From IMG/VR virus record IMGVR_UViG_3300008262_003596, positions 1 to 46,204 of that record: a stretch of 46,204 nt of DNA, one strand, 5' to 3'. The notes under the pieces were generated by a model. The model did no database searches. It saw nothing but the letters and a program-made list of their open reading frames with translations, and was not told the origin of the DNA. Every line of letters starts with the position of its first letter. The first letter of the stretch is position 1. Shown piece by piece: positions 5,451-11,912 of this stretch. The translations under genes were made by a program, and so were the position numbers. The DNA comes from a virus.

Positions 5451-6440
5451 ATGCAAATATCATTTTTTACGCCTACAATTAACTTTAAGAACTCTAATGG
5501 ATATGGTTATGCTGGATCAAATATAGCTACTTCGTTAAAAGAGTTAGGCCATGATGTTCCATATTCTTATCCAAAAGCTCCAGTACAATTAAATTTTGCT
5601 CAGCCAGAACATTTTAAAATGCACAGAGGTCAATATCAAATAGGATATACTCCGTGGGAATCTACAAAAATTCCAGATAAATGGAAAAATATGTTAGATC
5701 ACTGCGATGAAATTTGGACAACATCAGACTGGTGCGCTAATGTTTTCGAAGATAACGGATATAAAGATATCAAGGTTTATCCACATGGTATACAAGACAT
5801 ATGGAAGCCAAAAAGAAGAAGAGAGTCAGACAAGATTAAGTTTCTTCACATCGGAGAGCCAGCACCAAGAAAAGCTGGACAAATGGTAGTAGATGTGTTT
5901 GGAGAGCTTTATGGAAATAATCCTAAGTATTCTCTTACAATAAAAGCGTATCATCATAATACAACCAGAGTTTATAATAACTACATAGATAAAGAGATAA
6001 TAGGTTTACCACAAAATATTTATAATAATGTAAAGGTTATAACAGAAGAACTAAGTGATCTAGAGTTAGTTAGACTATATCACGATCATGATGTTTTAGT
6101 ATATCCAAGTTATGGAGAAGGATTTGGTTTTATTCCGCTCCAAGCCCTTGCTACTGGTATGCCAACTATATGTACGGCAAGTTGGGCACATTATGAAAAA
6201 TACTTAGGCCCATTAAAATTAAAATCAAAGCTAGTTGATTCCCCGTGGCCATTTCCACACGAAGGTAAAGTTTTTGAGCCAAACCGTCAACACCTAGTTG
6301 AGCTTATGAGAGATGTTGTTTTTAACTTTAATGCATATTCTGGATATTACTATGCTCAGTCAACTAAGATACATCAAGAATATAATTGGTTAGAGTTGAC
6401 TAAGAATTCCTTTGATCACATATTCAAAAAATTTAATTAG
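5451..6440 (+). CDS. GT-B family glycosyltransferase (GT4-like)
   Basis: 329 residues with GT-B architecture. The N-terminal half begins with an FFTP strand and a glycine-rich GYGYAGSNIA loop and carries an IGYTPWEST motif. The C-terminal half has the donor-binding elements KFLHIGEPAPRKAG and SYGEGFGFIPLQALATGMP, the place of the GT4 E-x7-E motif. The second glutamate is replaced by Q, which may alter donor or metal-free catalysis. It would transfer a sugar from an activated donor to an unknown acceptor, possibly phage DNA, virion protein or a host surface glycan. Only weak SD (AGAAAG) precedes the ATG. Divergent from the lysozyme operon. Confidence 0.82.
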   Translation: MQISFFTPTINFKNSNGYGYAGSNIATSLKELGHDVPYSYPKAPVQLNFAQPEHFKMHRGQYQIGYTPWESTKIPDKWKNMLDHCDEIWTTSDWCANVFEDNGYKDIKVYPHGIQDIWKPKRRRESDKIKFLHIGEPAPRKAGQMVVDVFGELYGNNPKYSLTIKAYHHNTTRVYNNYIDKEIIGLPQNIYNNVKVITEELSDLELVRLYHDHDVLVYPSYGEGFGFIPLQALATGMPTICTASWAHYEKYLGPLKLKSKLVDSPWPFPHEGKVFEPNRQHLVELMRDVVFNFNAYSGYYYAQSTKIHQEYNWLELTKNSFDHIFKKFN

Positions 6441-6463
6441 CCCTAGACTCTTAAAAAAAAGTT

Positions 6464-6472
6464 TGATACACT
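6464..6472 (+). promoter_or_regulatory. Extended -10 promoter (TGATACACT)
   Basis: TGA-TACACT fits the extended -10 pattern used elsewhere in this phage, with two mismatches to TATAAT. It lies 55 bases upstream of the ribonucleotide reductase start. No good -35 is seen. No cobalamin riboswitch is apparent in the short leader. Confidence 0.35.
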
Positions 6473-6527
6473 TAGGTTTCATAAAAATTTATTAATCCGT
6501 AAGGCGGAAGAAGAGGTCACACTTAAA

Positions 6528-8462
6528 ATGTCAAAAACTATTGAAAACCCATATGAAAACTTTATTGCATTGTCTAGATATGCAAGATGGATTCCAGAAG
6601 AAAATCGTCGTGAAACATGGGGTGAGACGGTAGATCGCTATTTTGACTTTATGACAAAACATCTTAAAGAAACTAAAGATTATATTCCAGATTCAAAACT
6701 TCTTCAAGAAATGAAAGAAGCAGTTTATAATAGAGACGTAATGCCATCAATGAGATCAGTAATGACTGCAGGTGCCGCATTAGATAGAGATCATGTTGCA
6801 GGTTACAACTGCTCATTTGTTCCAGTAGATTCACCACGCTCATTTGACGAAACAATGTATATTCTTATGTGCGGAACAGGAGTAGGGTTCTCTGTTGAAT
6901 ATAAGTATGTTAATAAACTTCCTCCCGTTCCAGAAACTTTAGAAAAGTCTACGACTGTAATTACGGTTGAAGATTCAAAGCAGGGTTGGGCTAAAGCATA
7001 TCGTGAGCTACTTGCATTATTATGGTCAGGACATATTCCTTCTGTTGATGTAAGCAAACTTCGTCCATCTGGTGCTCGACTTAAAACAATGGGCGGAAGA
7101 TCATCTGGTCCACAGCCACTCATCAACCTATTTGACTTTACTATTGCAAAGTTTAAATCTGCAACAGGACGACAGCTAAAACCAATTGAAGCACATGATA
7201 TTATGTGTAAGATTGGAGAAATTGTTGTAGTCGGAGGAGTCCGCAGATCAGCAATGATCTCTTTGTCAAATATTAATGACATTGAAATGGCTCAAGCAAA
7301 ATCTGGGAACTGGTGGGAAAATAATTCACAACGTGCACTTTCAAATAACTCTGTTGCTTACTCACGTAAGCCAGAAATGGAGCAATTTATTGCAGAATGG
7401 AAATCTCTTTATGACTCGAAGTCTGGCGAACGTGGAATCTATAATGTTGCAGCAGCGCAGAAGCAGGCAGCGAAGTATGGCCGTAGAGACCCTGAAATCC
7501 ATTATGGAACAAACCCATGTTCCGAAATTATTCTCCGTCCTTATCAGTTTTGTAATCTTTCAGAAGTCGTATTACGTGAAAAGGATACAGTTGAGGATGT
7601 TTCAAATAAAGTACGTCTTGCAACAATTCTTGGAACTTGGCAGTCAACGTTAACAGACTTTAAATATCTTCGTAAAATCTGGAAAGATAACACAGAAGAA
7701 GAGCGTTTATTAGGAGTTTCTTTAACTGGACAATTCGGACATAAATTCTTTTCAGGTAAACAAGATATTAAGAAATTAGAAGAAGTTTTAGTTGGGCTTC
7801 GTGAATACGCAAGAACAATTAATTCAGAAGAGGCTCAGAAAATTGGGATTCAAGAGTCTGCTGCTATTACATGTGTAAAGCCTTCTGGAACAGTTTCCCA
7901 ATTGGTCGGGGTGTCTTCAGGAATGCATGCATGGCATTCACCATATTATATTCGTACAGTACGTGGCTCAAAAGGAGATCCAATCTCTACATTTTTAAAG
8001 GAAGTCGGAATTCCAGTAGAAGATGATGTTATGAAACCAAACGACACATACGTATTTTCATTTCCAGTTAAGGCACCAGAAGGTGCGATTGTTAGAAATG
8101 ATTTAACAGCAATAGAGCACTTAAATACTTGGCTTGTTTATCAACGTGCATGGTGTGAGCACAAGCCTTCAATTACTGTATCTGTAAAAGAAGATGAGTG
8201 GATGGAAGTGGGGGCTTGGGTGTATAAGCATTTTGATGAAGTTTCTGGAATCTCATTCTTGCCACACTCTGATCATACTTATAAGCAGGCTCCATACCAA
8301 GAAGTTACAAAAGAAGAATACGAAGCAGTTCTAGCACAAATGCCAAAATCGATTCGTTGGGAAGATTTGTCTTTCTACGAAACAGAGGACGGAACTTCTG
8401 GAACCCAGACACTTGCCTGTACATCAGATGGTAATTGTGAGATAGTAGACATATCAGCTTAG
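6528..8462 (+). CDS. nrdJ: Class II (B12-dependent) ribonucleoside-triphosphate reductase
   Basis: 644 residues of the monomeric adenosylcobalamin-dependent reductase type, which makes deoxyribonucleotides from ribonucleotides without oxygen or a second subunit. Key residues are in place: C95 in GYNCSF and C342 in FCNLSEV (the redox pair), C331 (thiyl radical) and E333 in NPCSEI, and C631 and C637 near the C-terminus (the reducing shuttle pair). The 11-residue gap between C331 and C342 matches the Lactobacillus enzyme, which has 739 residues, so this one is compact. It needs host cobalamin and thioredoxin. It supplies dNTPs for phage replication. An extended -10 lies upstream; the ribosome site is weak and distant. 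Confidence 0.93.
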   Translation: MSKTIENPYENFIALSRYARWIPEENRRETWGETVDRYFDFMTKHLKETKDYIPDSKLLQEMKEAVYNRDVMPSMRSVMTAGAALDRDHVAGYNCSFVPVDSPRSFDETMYILMCGTGVGFSVEYKYVNKLPPVPETLEKSTTVITVEDSKQGWAKAYRELLALLWSGHIPSVDVSKLRPSGARLKTMGGRSSGPQPLINLFDFTIAKFKSATGRQLKPIEAHDIMCKIGEIVVVGGVRRSAMISLSNINDIEMAQAKSGNWWENNSQRALSNNSVAYSRKPEMEQFIAEWKSLYDSKSGERGIYNVAAAQKQAAKYGRRDPEIHYGTNPCSEIILRPYQFCNLSEVVLREKDTVEDVSNKVRLATILGTWQSTLTDFKYLRKIWKDNTEEERLLGVSLTGQFGHKFFSGKQDIKKLEEVLVGLREYARTINSEEAQKIGIQESAAITCVKPSGTVSQLVGVSSGMHAWHSPYYIRTVRGSKGDPISTFLKEVGIPVEDDVMKPNDTYVFSFPVKAPEGAIVRNDLTAIEHLNTWLVYQRAWCEHKPSITVSVKEDEWMEVGAWVYKHFDEVSGISFLPHSDHTYKQAPYQEVTKEEYEAVLAQMPKSIRWEDLSFYETEDGTSGTQTLACTSDGNCEIVDISA

Positions 8463-8471
8463 TGATACAAT
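8463..8471 (+). promoter_or_regulatory. Extended -10 promoter (TGATACAAT)
   Basis: TGA-TACAAT overlaps the stop codon of the reductase gene and precedes the two-hairpin leader of the EF-hand/holin-like gene. The same TGATACAAT occurs at 42723 after the tape measure gene. Confidence 0.5.
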
Positions 8472-8475
8472 AGTA

Positions 8476-8514
8476 TTTGGGTTAATACCCAAATTCTCAG
8501 GGCACCCTGCCCTG
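8476..8514 (+). other. Two hairpins in the leader of the holin-like gene
   Basis: Hairpin A: TTTGGGT, loop TAAT, ACCCAAA (8476-8493). Hairpin B: CAGGGCA, loop CCC, TGCCCTG (8498-8514). Both stems are perfect seven-pair duplexes. Hairpin B ends four bases before the GGAG ribosome site at 8518-8521. Neither has a T-run, so termination is unlikely; they may stabilise the mRNA or control access to the ribosome site and so time a lysis protein. Confidence 0.5.
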
Positions 8515-8530
8515 ATTGGAGATGATAAAT

Positions 8531-8767
8531 ATGGCTAAATTCGATAAAGCCGATTTAAACAAAGATGGGAAAGTTACAATGCAAGAGCAAATTCTAAGCG
8601 CATTAGGTACATATGGAAGAGCATTCTTAGCAGCAGCTATGGCTCTATATATGACTGGAAATACAAATCCAAAGGATTTGATCGCAGCAGGCGTAGCCGC
8701 AGTTGCCCCAGTTATCCTTAAGGCGCTAAATCCAAACGATAAAAGCTTTGGATTTCAGAACAAATAA
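8531..8767 (+). CDS. EF-hand/holin-like fusion protein (78 aa)
   Basis: 78 residues in two parts. Residues 8-19 form a complete 12-residue EF-hand calcium loop, with D8, N10, D12, G13, V15 and E19 in the canonical positions. Residues 24-70 are a hydrophobic Ala/Leu-rich segment with a polar break (GNTNPKD) and the ending VILKALNPNDKSFG, resembling r1t-type phage holins. A holin makes the membrane lesion that lets endolysin reach the wall; the EF loop could make this calcium-responsive. The start at 8531 is nine bases after GGAG; an upstream in-frame ATG at 8522 and TTG at 8516 are less likely. The lysozyme-like gene is on the other strand, so lysis genes are split. Confidence 0.75.
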   Translation: MAKFDKADLNKDGKVTMQEQILSALGTYGRAFLAAAMALYMTGNTNPKDLIAAGVAAVAPVILKALNPNDKSFGFQNK

Positions 8768-8780
8768 TCAGTAGATTAGA

Positions 8781-8814
8781 AATACTCCTGTGCTAAAATT
8801 GGTACAGGAGTATT
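8781..8814. promoter_or_regulatory. 11-bp perfect inverted repeat with -10 in its loop
   Basis: AATACTCCTGT (8781-8791) and ACAGGAGTATT (8804-8814) are exact reverse complements with a 12-base loop containing TGCTAAAAT, a near match to this phage's extended -10. Only CCTATTT follows, so it is a weak terminator at best. It could be a bidirectional terminator of the holin-like gene, or an operator around a promoter for the fibre genes that begin at 8837. Confidence 0.5.
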
Positions 8815-8836
8815 CCTATTTAGGAGACTATGGCAA

Positions 8837-9187
8837 ATGGCAGTACAAAAAAATTTCGAAGTAGATCAAAATGCTACATTTACTTTTCAGGTTCAATACA
8901 CTGAAGAAGATGCAGTAACACCTATTTCTTTAGTTGGCGCATCAGCAAAAATGCAAGTCCGAGACACACCAGGCGGATCTAAGTTAGCTGTATCATTAAC
9001 ATCGCCATCTGGTGGAATCACAATAGATGGAATAAATGGAACATTAACAATAAAGATGACTCCAACTCAAACAAATAAATTATTCTATCCAAAATCTTCT
9101 TACGATATTATGGTTATCGATGCTGCTGGGAATAAAATTAAACTCCTTGAAGGGTTTATGGCTCTCAAAAGATCGGTGACCATTTGA
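8837..9187 (+). CDS. Phage baseplate/fibre N-terminal-domain-like protein (116 aa)
   Basis: 116 residues, predicted as one beta-sandwich. The pattern DQNATFTFQVQY, ASAKMQVRDTPGG, GGITIDGINGTLTIKM and YDIMVIDAAGNKIKLLEGF is the layout of the small immunoglobulin-like domain found at the N-terminus of many receptor-binding or baseplate-upper proteins. AGGAG lies ten bases ahead of the ATG; another ATG at 8830 is out of frame and closes quickly. Its TGA overlaps the next gene. It probably attaches fibres to the tail tip, inferred from family resemblance. Confidence 0.7.
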   Translation: MAVQKNFEVDQNATFTFQVQYTEEDAVTPISLVGASAKMQVRDTPGGSKLAVSLTSPSGGITIDGINGTLTIKMTPTQTNKLFYPKSSYDIMVIDAAGNKIKLLEGFMALKRSVTI

Positions 9188-9474
9188 TGATAGAAAAAAT
9201 AATAGTAACAGAAAATGTTCATAATGTTATAGTTTCTTCTCCTGGCCCTCAAGGTGTACGCGGAAGTACAATCCTTAATGGTAATGGTGCACCAGCATCA
9301 AATTTAGGTTTAACAAACGATTTTTATATAGACAATGTTACAAAAATATTTTATGGTCCAAAACTTTCTGACACAACTTGGTCTGGCGCATCATCATTTC
9401 TTTTAGCAGCTTTTCAGGTTCCAGATCATAGACACACTTATGACGGAGACATAGACGAAAGTTATGTTCCTTAA
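9184..9474 (+). CDS. Short fibre protein with collagen-like GPQG segment (96 aa)
   Basis: 96 residues. Residues 17-30 include PGPQGVRGST, a short collagen-like Gly-X-Y run often found where phage fibres trimerise. The rest is a small beta-structured part with DFYIDNVTKIFYGPK, a stalk motif seen in many fibre proteins. Its start overlaps the previous gene by four bases. The GPQ triplet is also a conceivable prolyl-hydroxylase site, given the oxygenases further on. Structural role likely, exact role unknown. Confidence 0.65.
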   Translation: MMIEKIIVTENVHNVIVSSPGPQGVRGSTILNGNGAPASNLGLTNDFYIDNVTKIFYGPKLSDTTWSGASSFLLAAFQVPDHRHTYDGDIDESYVP

Positions 9475-9494
9475 GTTTGATTTTAAAAAATACA

Positions 9495-9503
9495 TGATAT
9501 AAT
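9495..9503 (+). promoter_or_regulatory. Extended -10 promoter (TGATATAAT)
   Basis: TGA-TATAAT with TTGATT 15 bases further upstream (9477-9482). It lies about 36 bases before the ATG at 9539, which has AGAGG as ribosome site. It opens transcription of the fibre block from within the intergenic gap. Confidence 0.6.
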
Positions 9504-9538
9504 TATTTTGTACAAAGGCTTTAAATTTAGAGGTAATC

Positions 9539-10072
9539 ATGGCAACTAATTATCCAAACTCTCTGGATACTTTAACAAATCCAAGCGGAACAGATAGTCT
9601 TTCTTCTCCGTCACACGCTCAGCAACACTCAAACGCTAACGATGCAATTGAAGCACTTGAGGCTAAAGTTGGAGTTACTGGCTCTTCAGTAACCACATCT
9701 CTTGACTACAGAGTAAGCACTCTTGAAGCAGGAGGACAGGTAGGAACAGAACTAGGACTTGCTGGAAATAATGATTCAACAATAAGCGGAATAGAAAACA
9801 AAACAGCAATTGATACTTTTTCTAAGTCCCTATATTCAACAGTAAGATATACGCTTCAGATTAAAAAAGACAGTCTTTTCGTATCTGATCAGTTAGACAT
9901 AGTTAACGATGGAACAGATCTACATGTAAATAGATATGAGATATCATCCAACACAAATAATTCTCTTTATACTGTGCAATTAGAAGAAAATGCAGGTATA
10001 ATTAGTTTGTCAGTAACACCAACAAGTGGATCTATAACCGCTAGATATTATAGAACCGCCTTAAAAAGTTAA
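9539..10072 (+). CDS. Phage fibre/structural protein (177 aa)
   Basis: 177 residues. The N-terminal third has LDTLTNPSGTDSLSSPSHAQQHSNANDAIEALEAKVG, a motif typical of fibre proteins in which a HAxxH...NDAIEAxE segment starts a trimeric stalk. The C-terminal half is beta-rich, with TARYYRTALKS at the end, and is related in pattern to the C-terminus of the 10090-11447 product (both have VRYTLQIK/SAEFLVKSK-type strands and a short ending). Translated from AGAGG. Likely a tail-fibre or tip protein. Confidence 0.7.
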   Translation: MATNYPNSLDTLTNPSGTDSLSSPSHAQQHSNANDAIEALEAKVGVTGSSVTTSLDYRVSTLEAGGQVGTELGLAGNNDSTISGIENKTAIDTFSKSLYSTVRYTLQIKKDSLFVSDQLDIVNDGTDLHVNRYEISSNTNNSLYTVQLEENAGIISLSVTPTSGSITARYYRTALKS

Positions 10073-10089
10073 GGCGAAAGGGATAAAAA

Positions 10090-11447
10090 ATGGCAACAGT
10101 AGATAAGAATTTTAGAATTAAGAATGGGTTGCAAAGGTTGCAAACGTATCAGATACTGAAATCGGATACTTAGATGGTGTTACATCAGCTATTCAGACTC
10201 AGTTAAATGATAAGGCTTCATCTTCAGATCTTACAACTCACGCAAATCTTACAGAAGCCCACGGTGCAACTGGTGCAGTAGTTGGAACAACAAATACTCA
10301 GACACTTACAAATAAAACTTTAACAAGCCCAAAAATTAACGAAGACGTAGCCCTTACAGCAACAGCAACAGAGCTTAACGTCCTCGATGGAATTACGGCA
10401 TCTACAGCAGAACTCAACATCCTTGATGGAGTTACTTCTACAGCAGCAGAGCTCAATATTCTTGATGGAGCAACACTTACAGTAACAGAACTTAACTATG
10501 TTGACGGAGTTACATCATCAATTCAGACACAATTAGACGCTAAGCTTCCAAAAGCTGGCGGAACAATGTCTGGCGCAATTGAAATGGGTACAAACAAGAT
10601 CACAGGTCTTGGAGCACCAACAAATGCAAATGATGCAGCAACAAAGACATACGTAGACGGCGTAATAACAAACCTTGTTGATGGTGCACCAGATCTATTA
10701 AATACTCTCAACGAATTAGCAGCAGCCATTAATGATGATGCTAACTATTCAACAACACTTACAACAGCATTAGGAAATAAGCAAGATAAGGTTTCTGGAG
10801 TATCAGATACTGAAATCGGCTACCTTGATGGAGTTACAAGCGCTATTCAAACACAGATTAACGCTAAGTTTAATACCGCAGATGCTTCAACATCAAATAT
10901 TACAGAAGGAACTAACCTCTACTTTACCAATGAAAGAGCACAGGATGCTATTGGTGATAACCTAGGAACAGGACTTTCTTATAACGACACTACAGGTGCA
11001 ATATCTGTAACAGCAAATACTTATGATGCATATGGTTCAGCAGATGCTGTAGCAACTGCAGCATCAAATTCATTAGACGATGTTCTAGATGCAACTACAG
11101 CATTTACAGCAATAAATGTTAATTCAGTTGCTAAGCAAGTTGCCGCAACAACAGGTAATATTGTAACTGCAGCAGCAACTACAGCTTATTCATGGGCAAA
11201 GGCTTCATACCGAAGCGCAGAGTTCCTTGTTAAGTCAAAGACTGCAACACACACAGAAGTAACAAAAATTATGTTGACTCTAGATTCTTCAGATAATGTT
11301 TATCTAACAGAATATGGAATGTCATCAACAAGCGGAACTTCTCTTCAGTCAATTACAGCAGATATAAGCGGAACAGATGTAAGAATCCGTGTAACACCTG
11401 CAAATGCTAATACCGAAGTATTAATTACTGGTACACTGTTAGTATAA
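10090..11447 (+). pseudogene. Fibre gene with a frameshift/deletion near its 5' end
   Basis: The ATG at 10090 opens MATVDKNFRIKNGL, closely like the start of the gene at 11514 (MATTNKNFKVKNGL). About 14 codons on, the frame runs into a stop at 10135-10137 region vicinity of the next 13 codons, while the -1 frame is open from 10122 to 11447. That frame encodes stalk modules (SDTEIGYLDGVTSAIQTQL, ATELNxLDG repeats), a GGTMSGAIEMGTNKITGLG segment and a C-terminal beta domain. No ATG lies in that frame before 10566. GGTTGCAAA is repeated in tandem at the junction (10127-10144). Likely causes are recombination between stalk repeats or collapse of repeats in assembly. No slippery heptamer was seen. 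Confidence 0.7.
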
Positions 11448-11513
11448 TTAAATAAAAGGTAAGGGGTCCTTTCAAAACCCCACCAAAAACAATTAGGGGA
11501 TATGTGAACTTAA

Positions 11514-11873
11514 ATGGCAACAACAAATAAGAATTTCAAGGTCAAGAACGGATTAAATGTAGCTGGAACAGCAACATTTGATACCGATATCGTACTTGGC
11601 ACAACTCCTATTGCTTTTGATACAAATACTAAAAGGCTCAAGGTTTATATTGATAATGCCTGGCAGCCTATTGCTTTATACTCTGAAATACCAGATTTAA
11701 CACAATCCCTTACATTTATGGATGTAGGTCTTTCTATTGATTATAATGGAGAGCCAACATATATAATTCAGGCTAATGGTGTAACACCTTCTGCAACATC
11801 TAAATTTATGGATGGTGGGTCGCCAACAACCACAGCAGTAGACTACATATTTGATTCAGGTCCACTTCAGTAA
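11514..11873 (+). CDS. Short fibre protein (119 aa)
   Basis: 119 residues. It starts MATTNKNFKVKNGLNVAGTATFDTDIVLGT, the N-terminal motif common in phage fibre stalks (KNGLxVxGTATF), then KRLKVYIDNAWQPIAL and a C-terminal acidic, Gly-rich part ending FDSGPLQ. The start matches that of the frameshifted 10090 gene, so the two share an N-terminal anchor. It appears to be a full short gene, with a normal end, followed by an extended -10 promoter. Confidence 0.7.
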   Translation: MATTNKNFKVKNGLNVAGTATFDTDIVLGTTPIAFDTNTKRLKVYIDNAWQPIALYSEIPDLTQSLTFMDVGLSIDYNGEPTYIIQANGVTPSATSKFMDGGSPTTTAVDYIFDSGPLQ

Positions 11874-11885
11874 TAATTTATTAAA

Positions 11886-11894
11886 TGCTATAAT
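11886..11894 (+). promoter_or_regulatory. Extended -10 promoter (TGCTATAAT)
   Basis: TGC-TATAAT in the 39-base gap ahead of the large fibre gene. AGGAG (11902-11906) follows and is six bases from the ATG at 11913. Confidence 0.6.
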
Positions 11895-11912
11895 ATAAAA
11901 TAGGAGAAAAAA

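Noticed and set aside
6441-6527. Cobalamin riboswitch ahead of the B12-dependent reductase
   Set aside because: The gap is under 90 bases, too short for the riboswitch core, and shows no B12-box-like sequence.
6803-7282. Minus-strand ORF of 159 codons
   Set aside because: Lies fully inside the ribonucleotide reductase gene, whose catalytic motifs are intact; low-complexity antisense frame.
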